From contig NZ_BCUG01000053.1 of assembly GCF_001591165.1 (NCBI RefSeq), forward strand, positions 1 to 42,179: 42,179 nt of DNA, in the 5' to 3' direction. The DNA comes from Thauera butanivorans NBRC 103042. Its GTDB lineage: Bacteria; Pseudomonadota; Gammaproteobacteria; Burkholderiales; Rhodocyclaceae. How positions within the stretch are numbered: the stretch's first letter is position 1; every line of letters starts with the position of its first letter. The notes below the pieces were generated by a model, which ran no database searches, was not told where the DNA came from, and saw only the letters and a list, made by a program, of their open reading frames with translations. Of this stretch, positions 31,956 through 39,241 are shown one piece after another. The position numbers were made by a program, and so were the translations under genes.

Positions 31956-32875
31956 GCTGGATTCCTGCCCCCCTTGTTCAGCCGGACGGCGACATGGTGC
32001 CCGTTACCGCATACCTCACCCCGGCCCAAGCCAGCCGCCTGGAACTGTTGCTCGCCAAGCAACGCGACCAGGCCCAGGCATTCGACGAACACGCCTTCAT
32101 CGACACCGTTTTCTCCCGAGGACTCGCTGTTGCCGAACAGGAGCAGCACGCCCCCCCCTCTCCACTCCACCTGGAGCCCACCATGCAGACGTCTGCACCC
32201 ACACCCTTCGCCATCGTCCCTGATACCACCCTCCCCGACGGCAGCATCGTCCCTGCCTTCCAGGTCGGCCGCTACCTCTGCAGCCGCAGCGCAGACGGCC
32301 GCGCCCAAGTCACCGCCGATGCCGCCCCTTGGGTGGAAATCAACTACCGCGATGCCGTGCAGGCCTGCCGGGATGCCAGCTTCGCATTGATCACCGAGCG
32401 CCAGGCCCTGGCGCTGGCCTGGAACGTCGCCCAACAGCCGGAGAACTGGACCGGCGGGGCGGTCGGTGCAGGTGCGCTCCACCAGGGCCTGCACAAATGG
32501 AGCGTGAACAGCGCCCAGCCGGGTACCTACGAATCGCCGGATCCCGACGAGCGCCGCTGGTTCGTCCTTTCGAATGGCGAGCGGGTGTTCGACGTGGCCG
32601 GCAACGCCTTCACGTGGATCCACGACGACGTTCAGGGCGACGCCGACGGCCTCATCGCGCGCCCCTTCGCTACGGATTCCATCTCGCTGCAGGCGCCCTT
32701 CCCGTCGATGGAGAAGGGCATGGGCTGGCGCCCCGAGCCCGGCGGCGACTGGTCCGGCGATGCCCTCATCCGCGGGGGCTGCTGGCGCTCGGGGCGCTGT
32801 GCCGGCGCGTTCGGCCTCAACTACCACTGGCCGAGCGACGAGTGGGGCAGCGTCGGCTTCCGCTGCACCCGCTGA
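31952..32875 (+). CDS. DGR variable protein 2 with N-terminal regulator-like extension
   Basis: A 307-residue protein starting ATG 31952 (ATGA overlap). Residues 1-77 contain VTAYLTPAQASRLELLLAKQ, a ribbon-helix-helix-like module. From ATG 32183 onward (MQTSAPTPFA), 230 residues parallel VP1: DTTLPDGSIVPAFQVGRYLC, TERQALALAWN, FDVAGNAFTWIHDD and C-terminal GFRCTR. A GGAG lies before 32183 in the same context as VP1's own start, so a shorter product is possible. VR2 spans residues 267-305. Both start sites could be used. The paired targets differ strongly in VR, as expected from independent mutagenic homing. Confidence 0.85.
   Translation: MSWIPAPLVQPDGDMVPVTAYLTPAQASRLELLLAKQRDQAQAFDEHAFIDTVFSRGLAVAEQEQHAPPSPLHLEPTMQTSAPTPFAIVPDTTLPDGSIVPAFQVGRYLCSRSADGRAQVTADAAPWVEINYRDAVQACRDASFALITERQALALAWNVAQQPENWTGGAVGAGALHQGLHKWSVNSAQPGTYESPDPDERRWFVLSNGERVFDVAGNAFTWIHDDVQGDADGLIARPFATDSISLQAPFPSMEKGMGWRPEPGGDWSGDALIRGGCWRSGRCAGAFGLNYHWPSDEWGSVGFRCTR
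32751..32865 (+). repeat. DGR variable repeat VR2
   Basis: 115 bp, gap-free with TR. Fourteen substitutions at template adenines (14 of 24) and one G>C (GAC>CAC, near 32826). The G>C is the only non-adenine change in either VR. Ends CGTCGGCTTCCGCTG, differing from TR by one A>G. Confidence 0.95.
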
Positions 32876-32900
32876 CGGTATCTGGACACTGGCCTCCTGT

Positions 32901-32930
32901 CCCTGGGCATCGCGGTAGCGGTGACCAGGG
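32901..32930 (+). other. Hairpin 35 nt after VR2
   Basis: CCCTGG and CATCGC pair with GCGGTG and CCAGGG around a GGTA loop (32914-32917), with one internal G/A mismatch. Distance to the VR end is nearly that of the VR1 hairpin (33 nt), supporting a role as the DGR target hairpin. Confidence 0.6.
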
Positions 32931-32947
32931 CGCACCGGGAAAGCACC

Positions 32948-33793
32948 ATGACTGAACACACTCCCACCACCGACGAACTGACCGAATTCTCGCTGCGCGC
33001 CTTCAAGGGCGTGGACGCAGGCCTCGGCCAGGCCGACCCGACAGCAGAGATCGCGCGCAAGCTCGAAGCCCGGTATCCGGGGCACCTCATCCTGGTGCAG
33101 GCAGGCACGTTCCTGCACGGCTACGACCGCACGGCCTACGCCCTGAGCACGCTCAAACGCTACCAGCTCAAGCTGGTCGGTACCGCGGCAGACCCGCACC
33201 TGCGTGTCGGGTTTCCCGCGGGCAACTTCAAGCGGCGGCTGTGGCCGATCGTGTCGCAAATCGGCATCCCCTATGCCGTCGCGCTCGGCACCCAGGCCAC
33301 CGGCCGCACGATCTATGTCTCCAGCCAGCCGACAGCCAATGCAGACGTGCTCGACGCCGTGTCCGACCAGATCCTGCAGGACGTCATTGTCGAACTGCGC
33401 CAGCGTGGCGAACTGAACAAAGCCGCTGCCAAGCAGATGCTGACCAATCCGGAGAACACCGGGTTCATGCTGAAGGCGCGTGCCCAGGACCTGGACACCC
33501 TGCTGCTGCAGGACGTTCTGAAGATGCCGCGCGACATCCGCACGGTGTTCGGCGAACCCTTGCGTGCCTGCATGGCCCGTATCGTCCACGGCACCATGGC
33601 CTATGGCCTGGCCGACGACAAGCCCGCATTGCTGTGCGCGCTGTCCGCCGACATCGACCTCATCAAGCACTACTTGAGCCAGACCCCGCGGCTAAGCCAC
33701 CTCAAGCTCAACTTCGAGCATCGAGCCGGCTTAGCCGTCGAGCTTGGCCGCCTGGTCGGCGGACTTCTCCGTGCCGCCCGGAGCGCGCCATGA
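32948..33793 (+). CDS. DGR accessory protein: MutS-domain-I-like plus Avd-like helical bundle
   Basis: A 281-residue protein. Residues about 25-125 look like the mismatch-recognition domain I of MutS (ARYPGHLILVQAGTFLHGYD, then GIPYAVALGTQATGRTIYVS); the canonical F-x-E of MutS is not kept. Residues about 145-281 form a helical segment with HYLSQTPRLSHLKLNFEH and VELGRLVGGLLR, reminiscent of the Avd four-helix bundle that binds the reverse transcriptase. Large DGR surveys describe MutS-like accessory proteins (MSL). Here both parts seem joined in one gene, which may replace a separate avd. It lies just before TR and its stop overlaps an in-frame ATG of the RT frame. Confidence 0.8.
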   Translation: MTEHTPTTDELTEFSLRAFKGVDAGLGQADPTAEIARKLEARYPGHLILVQAGTFLHGYDRTAYALSTLKRYQLKLVGTAADPHLRVGFPAGNFKRRLWPIVSQIGIPYAVALGTQATGRTIYVSSQPTANADVLDAVSDQILQDVIVELRQRGELNKAAAKQMLTNPENTGFMLKARAQDLDTLLLQDVLKMPRDIRTVFGEPLRACMARIVHGTMAYGLADDKPALLCALSADIDLIKHYLSQTPRLSHLKLNFEHRAGLAVELGRLVGGLLRAARSAP

Positions 33794-33816
33794 TCGACAT
33801 CGGGGACTTTCTGGAA

Positions 33817-33931
33817 GGTCCGGCAATGCCCTCATCCGCGGGGGCAGCTGGAACTCGGAGCGCAATGCCGGCGCGTTCAACCTCAACAACGACTGGCCGA
33901 GCAACGAGTGGGACAACATCGGCTTCCGCTG
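33817..33931 (+). repeat. DGR template repeat TR
   Basis: 115 bp with 24 adenines, most in AAC/AAT/GAC/GAG codons, the arrangement that gives diverse residues after A-mutagenesis. Read in the VR frame it gives ALIRGGSWNSERNAGAFNLN and continues to a TGA after GFR. It lies between the MSL/Avd-like gene and the RT and is the only copy retaining these bases. Confidence 0.95.
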
Positions 33932-34026
33932 ACCCAAGGCAATACCGCCTGAACGATGGGCATGCCCACGGGAGGCCAACTCTTGGTCGAGAGTCTCCGG
34001 GGGCAGCCGCCCCGAAAGCACGGCGC

Positions 34027-35067
34027 ATGGACGCCCAGCCAGGAACCGCCGCGTGGCCCACGGGCGCTGCGGCGGAACGTGGCAGCCACTTCCTGCAGCT
34101 CACCGCCTTGCCCCATCTGTTTCAGTGCTGGCTCAAGGCCCGCCGCAACAAGGGCGGCAGCGCCCGTATTCAGCGCTTCGGCGAGGATCCGCTGCGGTAC
34201 CTGAAGACGATCCAGGACCAGCTCCGCAGCCGCGCCTATGCCTTCGGCCCCTACCGCTCATTCACCGTCAAGGAGAAGAAATTCCGCGACGTGGTCGATG
34301 CCCCCATGAAGGACCGGATCGTGCACTGGATGCTGTACGACTATCTGCTGTCGATCTGGATGCCACGGTTCATTGCCGACACCTACGGCAACCTTCCCGG
34401 ACGAGGCACGCATGCAGCCGTCCGGCGACTGGCGAACTTCTGCCGATCGCCCTCGGCCCGCTTCGTCCTGCAGCTCGACATCTCGAAGTACTTCTACGCC
34501 GTCCCGCACAGCCCGCTGAAGGCACGCGCCTTGCGCTACATCGGCGACCAGGACATCCGCCGGCTGATCGTCGACCTCATCGATTCGTGGCGCACCGACG
34601 GCCGCTATGACGAGCTGTTTCCGGCCGGCGGCGCCTACCGCAGCACCGTCGACAAGGGGATGCCTCCCGGCAACCTCCCGTCCCAGCTACTGGCCAATAT
34701 CTTCCTGAGCGACTTCGACCACTGGGTCAAACAGGATCTGGGCGTGAAGCGCTACATCCGGTTCGTGGACGACCTGGTGATCATCGCCGACACCGCGGAC
34801 GAACTGCGGCACATCGACCGCGAGATCACCCAGCGCCTGGCCGAAGAAGGCCTGACGATCCACCCGCACAAGATCCGCCTGGCCCCCGTCGCAGCGGGCG
34901 TGCCCTTCCTCGGCTATGTCGCCTGGCCCGCCCATGTCTCCGCCGGCCGCTACATCCGCTACCGCTACCTACAGCGCCTGCGCCGCCATGAGTCTGGCGC
35001 CCGTGACTACAGCGAATCGCTTTCTTCATACCGGGCGATGTTCGCCCACACCGGAGCCACACGATGA
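34027..35067 (+). CDS. DGR reverse transcriptase
   Basis: A 346-residue protein (from ATG 34027). Core motifs: LQLDISKYFYAV (motif A aspartate) near residue 148, GMPPGNLPSQLLANIF near 212 (the SQ-type motif 4 of DGR and group II intron RTs) and RFVDDLVII near 246 (variant YxDD with Phe-Val). The N-terminal thumb-like region starts at LFQCWLKARRNK. It would make cDNA from the TR RNA with A-specific errors and deliver it to VR1 and VR2. The frame is open much further upstream: ATG 33790, which overlaps the stop of the accessory gene (ATGA), would give 425 aa with TR inside the coding region. The start is therefore uncertain. Confidence 0.9.
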   Translation: MDAQPGTAAWPTGAAAERGSHFLQLTALPHLFQCWLKARRNKGGSARIQRFGEDPLRYLKTIQDQLRSRAYAFGPYRSFTVKEKKFRDVVDAPMKDRIVHWMLYDYLLSIWMPRFIADTYGNLPGRGTHAAVRRLANFCRSPSARFVLQLDISKYFYAVPHSPLKARALRYIGDQDIRRLIVDLIDSWRTDGRYDELFPAGGAYRSTVDKGMPPGNLPSQLLANIFLSDFDHWVKQDLGVKRYIRFVDDLVIIADTADELRHIDREITQRLAEEGLTIHPHKIRLAPVAAGVPFLGYVAWPAHVSAGRYIRYRYLQRLRRHESGARDYSESLSSYRAMFAHTGATR

Positions 35068-35276
35068 CTCGCCAGCATTCCGCTCTTCAGCAATTGAAGG
35101 AAGCCAAGGTGATCGCGAAGGACCACGGCCTGTTCGTGGTCGAGCGTCGCGACCAGCGCGGCACCACCGCTTACTTGCTCTACCGCGAGAGCACCCCGCG
35201 CAACGTGTTCATCGGCAAGCGCAACAGTCCCCAGGGCATCCGCAGCCTGGTGTGCAAGGCGGCCAACTTCCAATGA
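35064..35276 (+). CDS. Small phage protein after the RT, 70 aa
   Basis: Starts ATG 35064 overlapping the RT stop (ATGA) and its stop overlaps the HNH start. Sequence MTRQHSALQQLKEAKVIAKD, with FVVERRDQRGTTAYLLYRES, reads as a basic alpha/beta protein of about 8 kDa. It is a conserved small phage early protein in this type of operon; no activity known. Confidence 0.7.
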   Translation: MTRQHSALQQLKEAKVIAKDHGLFVVERRDQRGTTAYLLYRESTPRNVFIGKRNSPQGIRSLVCKAANFQ

Positions 35277-35866
35277 AAACGCGCCCCTGGACCACAGCCG
35301 ACGATGATGCGCTGCGCCGCCTCTACACCGAGCTGTCGGCCAGCGTAGTGGCTCGGCACCTGGGGCGCACGCGTAGCGCAGTCAGGAATCGCATCACAGC
35401 CCTGGGCTTGCGCAAGGGCACCAACAGCGGCCGCTTTCTGGCAGGACAACAGCCATGGAACAAGGGTGTCCGCTACACGGCGGGCGGCAAATCAGCACAG
35501 ACCCGATTCAAGAAAGGGAACCGCCCCCACACCTGGCACCCGATCGGCCACACCCGTGTCACCAAGGACGGCTATCTGCAGCGCAAGACCGCCGACACCG
35601 GATGCACCCGCCGCGACTACGCCCACATCCATCACCTGGTGTGGCGCATGCACGGCGGCGCCGTGCCGGCCGGCCATGCGCTGGTCTTCCGCGATGGCGA
35701 CCGCCTGAACCTCGACATCAACAATCTCGAGCTGATCACCCGCGCCGAACTGATGCGGCGCAACACCGTGCACCGCCTGCCGCCCGATCTGAAGCAAGTC
35801 GTGGATCTGAAACGGCAACTCTCCCGAAAACTCACCTACCTCGAAAGGAGCAGCCATGAACAATGA
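35273..35866 (+). CDS. HNH endonuclease-like protein with N-terminal Myb/SANT-like DNA-binding region
   Basis: A 197-residue protein. Residues about 4-45 (WTTADDDALRRLYTELSASV..., TRSAVRNRITALGL) form a Myb/SANT-like tri-helix. The C-terminal half carries HNH signatures IHHLVWRMHGG, VFRDGDRLNLDINNL and ELMRRNTVH, as in homing-type HNH_3 endonucleases. It would cut DNA at a specific site. It lies within the operon with ATGA overlap and may be selfish cargo or assist recombination or packaging. Confidence 0.8.
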   Translation: MKTRPWTTADDDALRRLYTELSASVVARHLGRTRSAVRNRITALGLRKGTNSGRFLAGQQPWNKGVRYTAGGKSAQTRFKKGNRPHTWHPIGHTRVTKDGYLQRKTADTGCTRRDYAHIHHLVWRMHGGAVPAGHALVFRDGDRLNLDINNLELITRAELMRRNTVHRLPPDLKQVVDLKRQLSRKLTYLERSSHEQ

Positions 35867-36197
35867 CATCACCGCCCTGCGCTCGGTCTTGTTCGACACC
35901 CTGCAGCGCCTCAACGACCCGGAGAACCCCATGCCCGTCGACCGGGCCAAGGCCGTGGGCGAAATCTCGCAGACGATCATCAACACCGCCAAGGTCGAGC
36001 TGGAGCACATGCGTATCACGCGCGGCCGCGGCACCGGTTTTATGGGCGCCCTCCCCGCACCTGAAGAACCCACTGCGCTGGCCGAGCGTGATGATGCCAT
36101 GTTGCCGGGCGCCGCCACGACGAGTCCCACAGCACATGGCACCAAGACCGTGACCCAGGCCCCGGGCGCCACCGTGACGCGCCACGTGATGAGGTGA
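35856..36197 (+). CDS. Conserved small phage protein, 113 aa
   Basis: Starts ATG 35856 overlapping the HNH 3' end by 11 bp with AAGGAGC upstream. N-terminal NNDITALRSVLFDTLQRLND and a helix DRAKAVGEISQTIINTAKVE are typical of a small DNA-metabolism-associated phage protein common in early regions. The C-terminal 50 residues look disordered. Function unknown. Confidence 0.65.
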   Translation: MNNDITALRSVLFDTLQRLNDPENPMPVDRAKAVGEISQTIINTAKVELEHMRITRGRGTGFMGALPAPEEPTALAERDDAMLPGAATTSPTAHGTKTVTQAPGATVTRHVMR

Positions 36198-36202
36198 GTA
36201 CC

Positions 36203-38071
36203 ATGGAACAGACGCTTTCGCCGTTCGCCGAGATCGCGCTGCAGCGGCTCGCACCCAGCCCAACCAACCCGCGCAAGACCTTCGCCGACCTCGACGACCT
36301 GGCCGCATCGATCCGCGAGCAAGGCGTGATGCAGCCGATCCTGGTGCGGCTGTGGCCGGACGACTACCCCGCACCCGACGGCCGCGCCGACCGCCCCGCC
36401 TATGAAATCGTGGCGGGCGAGCGGCGGTACCGGGCCGCACAGCTCGCCGGCCTGGACAGCATCCCCGCCCTGGTGCGGCCGCTGAACACCCGCCAGGTGC
36501 TCGAGGCGCAGATCGTTGAGAACCTGCAGCGCCGCGACGTGACCGAGCTGGAAGAAGCCGAGGGCTACCAGCTCATGATGCGCGACCACGGCTACACGGC
36601 CGACCAGCTCGCCGAGAAGGTCGGCAAGAGCCGCGCCTACATCTATGGCCGGCTGAAGCTGACCGCGCTGTGCGAGACGGTGCGCGAGCGCTACCGTGCC
36701 GGCGATCTGGATGCCAGCCGCGCACTGCTGATCGCCCGCATCCCCGTGCCGGCACTCCAGGAAGAAGCTGCCGACAGGATTCTCGACGGGTGGAACGGCC
36801 CGCTGTCCTACCGTGCGGCAGCGCAGTTCGTTCAGAACCACTACATGCTCGACCTGAAGAAAGCGCCATTTCCCGTGAAGGATGCGGCCCTGGTCAGCAC
36901 CGCTGGCGACTGCACCCATTGTCCGAAGCGCGCCGGCAATAGCCCGGAGCTCTTCCCGGATGTCGGTGCAGACGTATGCACGGACCCGAAGTGCTACGCC
37001 GACAAGAAGGCCGAACACATCCAGAAGCAGGCCAAGGCGAAGGAAGCACAAGGGCATCGGGTCATCACCGGCGAAGCGGCGAGAAAGCTGGCGCCCCACG
37101 GCATCTACGGCGGCAGCATCGGCAACGAGTATGTCGCCTTGGATCACAAGAGCTACTACGGCGACAAGGAAACAACGGCGAGGAAGGCCATCAAGGGGCA
37201 AGACGTGCCAGTCGTGATGATCGAGGACGTCCGTTCTGGCGCGCTGGTGCCGGCCGTGGCGCGGAAGGATCTGAACCAGGCGCTGAAGGCCGTCGGGATC
37301 GAGGTGAGCAACAGCACCCGCAATCCGAGAGACCTGGCGCGGGAAAAGGCTCGGAAGCAAGAGCTGGCATTCCGCCGGGCGCTGTTCGATGCACATCACC
37401 AGGCCAGCCGGACGGCCATCAACATGTCGAAGAAGCCGACCCTGTCCCGTGAAGACCTCGCGCTGGTCACCCGCCAGTTTTGGGCATCGCGCGGGTCGGA
37501 CGCCTGCAAAAAGCTCGCCCGGATGTACGTGCCCGACGTTCCGGAACGTCGGGAAGACGACTCGTCTTATCAAGACGACGATTACCGCCGCATCCGCCGC
37601 ATGACCGAAATGATTGGCGAATTGAGCGAAGGCCAACTGGTCTTGCTTCTGCTGGATCTGTCGCTGGTCGGCACGCTGGATGTCCCCACCTATCTTGAGA
37701 ACATCTCGACGCCAGAGCCCCTGCTGGATGCCGTCCGGCGCGCGGGCCTCGACCCTGAATCCGTCCGGGCAAAATCGAGCCCGAAACGGGGTAACGCCCC
37801 CACTGCGAATCTTGCTCCACCCCCTACCACAGCTCCGCAGGGAGGCGAAGGTAGCGGCGAGGAGAAGACGGCCGCCGCTGAAAAGGCTGCGCCGGCTGGC
37901 GGTCAGTCCATGGCAAACCCCAAGAAACAGGCCGCTACCGCGGCGAGAAAAGCCAAGGCAAAGACAAATACCAGCGGCCGCGCTGCGGCCGGAGGAAAGG
38001 GACAACCCGCCGACGACCCGCCCGGATGCCGCTGCCCGAACACCCTCGACATGCTGGAGGCCCAAGCATGA
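36203..38071 (+). CDS. ParB/Spo0J-family protein
   Basis: A 622-residue protein; ATG 36203 follows GAGGTGA by 5 nt. The alternative GTG at 36194 overlaps the previous stop. ParB-N domain: LAPSPTNPRKTFADLDDLAA and VAGERRYRAAQLAG; HTH: YTADQLAEKVGKSRAYIYGR. A Cys-rich segment (CTHCPKRAGN...CTDPKCY, about 235-265) follows, then a long helical region and an Ala/Lys-rich tail. It is much longer than chromosomal ParB (about 300 aa). Such phage ParB-like proteins are common in early regions of siphophages; roles include DNA binding, silencing or segregation. Confidence 0.85.
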   Translation: MEQTLSPFAEIALQRLAPSPTNPRKTFADLDDLAASIREQGVMQPILVRLWPDDYPAPDGRADRPAYEIVAGERRYRAAQLAGLDSIPALVRPLNTRQVLEAQIVENLQRRDVTELEEAEGYQLMMRDHGYTADQLAEKVGKSRAYIYGRLKLTALCETVRERYRAGDLDASRALLIARIPVPALQEEAADRILDGWNGPLSYRAAAQFVQNHYMLDLKKAPFPVKDAALVSTAGDCTHCPKRAGNSPELFPDVGADVCTDPKCYADKKAEHIQKQAKAKEAQGHRVITGEAARKLAPHGIYGGSIGNEYVALDHKSYYGDKETTARKAIKGQDVPVVMIEDVRSGALVPAVARKDLNQALKAVGIEVSNSTRNPRDLAREKARKQELAFRRALFDAHHQASRTAINMSKKPTLSREDLALVTRQFWASRGSDACKKLARMYVPDVPERREDDSSYQDDDYRRIRRMTEMIGELSEGQLVLLLLDLSLVGTLDVPTYLENISTPEPLLDAVRRAGLDPESVRAKSSPKRGNAPTANLAPPPTTAPQGGEGSGEEKTAAAEKAAPAGGQSMANPKKQAATAARKAKAKTNTSGRAAAGGKGQPADDPPGCRCPNTLDMLEAQA

Positions 38072-38739
38072 GCAAGATCTACAGCAACGTGATGCTCGAC
38101 CTCGAGACAATGGGCAACGGCCCCGACGCCGCGATCGTTGCGATCGGCGTCATTACATTTGACATCGAGGGCGGCGAACTCGGACCCGGCTACTACAACC
38201 GCGTCTCGCTGGAATCCTCAGTCCAAGGCGGCGGGGTCATCGATGCCGGCACCGTGTCCTGGTGGCTGCAGCAGGGGGCCGAAGCCCGGCAGGAGATCGC
38301 ACGCCCCGGTGGCCTGCGCATCGCCGACGCACTCCATCAGACCGCGGAATGGATCGGCAACACCTGCGAGGAAGGTGTGCAGGTGTGGGGCAACGGTGCC
38401 AGCTTCGACAACGTGATCCTGCGCGGCGCCTACCAGCGCGCCGGACAAACTTGCCCCTGGTCCTGGTGGAACGACCGCTGCTATCGCACCGTCAAGGCAA
38501 TGCACCGGGACGTGCCGATCGAGCGCATCGGCACCCACCACAATGCCCTGAGCGACGCCGCCAGCCAGGCAGCACACCTTATCAAGATGCTCGCGCCTCG
38601 GCCGCCGGACGGGTGGGCAGTCATGAGTGAGGACGGCCGCATCATCACGTGGTATCCACAGCAGGACCATGCATCGATCAGCGCCGCACAGCAGTACCCC
38701 GGCGCCATCCTGCGGGCGATGCGCCTGGAGCCCCAATGA
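38068..38739 (+). CDS. 3'-5' exonuclease, DEDDh type
   Basis: A 223-residue protein with SNVMLDLETMGNGPDAAIVA (first Asp-Glu pair), VWGNGASFDNVILR (second) and GTHHNALSDAASQA (H-x4-D), the DEDDh set of phage Exo VIII-like/Rv2179c-type exonucleases. ATG 38068 overlaps the ParB-like stop (ATGA). It may take part in recombination or end processing together with the neighbouring early genes. Confidence 0.9.
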   Translation: MSKIYSNVMLDLETMGNGPDAAIVAIGVITFDIEGGELGPGYYNRVSLESSVQGGGVIDAGTVSWWLQQGAEARQEIARPGGLRIADALHQTAEWIGNTCEEGVQVWGNGASFDNVILRGAYQRAGQTCPWSWWNDRCYRTVKAMHRDVPIERIGTHHNALSDAASQAAHLIKMLAPRPPDGWAVMSEDGRIITWYPQQDHASISAAQQYPGAILRAMRLEPQ

Positions 38740-38921
38740 CCAGGACCGAAATCATCACACGCCTGCGCACCCTGAGCACCGAGATGATCGAGGTCGGTGC
38801 CGCTATGGACTACTACGCAGGCCTGTCCGACGGCCCGATGTCAAAGCATGCCGCCGAGCTGGTCGACGCCGGGCTGATCGTGGCCGAATGGGCGAAAGAG
38901 ATCGAGAAGGAATCACCATGA
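38736..38921 (+). CDS. Small phage protein, 61 aa
   Basis: Starts ATG 38736 overlapping the exonuclease stop (ATGA); stop overlaps the next ATG. Helical, acidic (RTEIITRLRTLSTEMIEVGA, MSKHAAELVDAGLIVAEWAK). A common companion in such operons; function unknown. Confidence 0.6.
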   Translation: MTRTEIITRLRTLSTEMIEVGAAMDYYAGLSDGPMSKHAAELVDAGLIVAEWAKEIEKESP

Positions 38922-39241
38922 TCAAGGAAACCCTATCCCTGACCGAGGCTGCAGAGTACCTCAACACCAGCCCGGAAACACTTGAAGAGCTTGTCGATGT
39001 CGGCAGCCTTCCCGCCGGCAAGATCGGGAAGGCCTACGTGTTCCACATTGAGCACCTGCGGGATTATCTGCGTGCCGAGATCGAGCGCCAGACCGCCGAG
39101 CGGCGCGAGTACGCCCGCCGGATCGCAGCCGGCGAGATGGCTCGCAGCGAGCGGCCGGCGGTCAAGACCGCAAGCGGCGCGGCCAAGTCGCGCTACGGGC
39201 GTCGGGGGCGGTTGCCGAGTCTGGGGGTGGCGACAGCATGA
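38918..39241 (+). CDS. Excisionase/MerR-like HTH protein
   Basis: A 107-residue protein; the first 50 residues form a winged-HTH of the excisionase/AlpA type: LSLTEAAEYLNTSPETLEEL, then GSLPAGKIGKAYVFHIEHLR. The C-terminal part is basic. As the penultimate gene before the integrase it is a good candidate for the directionality factor (Xis). ATGA overlaps on both sides. Confidence 0.7.
   Translation: MIKETLSLTEAAEYLNTSPETLEELVDVGSLPAGKIGKAYVFHIEHLRDYLRAEIERQTAERREYARRIAAGEMARSERPAVKTASGAAKSRYGRRGRLPSLGVATA

Noticed and set aside
33744-33932. 62-aa frame over TR resembling the VP C-terminus
   Set aside because: This is the template repeat in the VR frame, without an own ribosome-binding site or fold; it is donor sequence, not a gene.
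33957-33968. TGGGCATGCCCA palindrome after TR as DGR hairpin
   Set aside because: Only a 5-bp stem with two-base loop, far weaker than those after VR1 and VR2.
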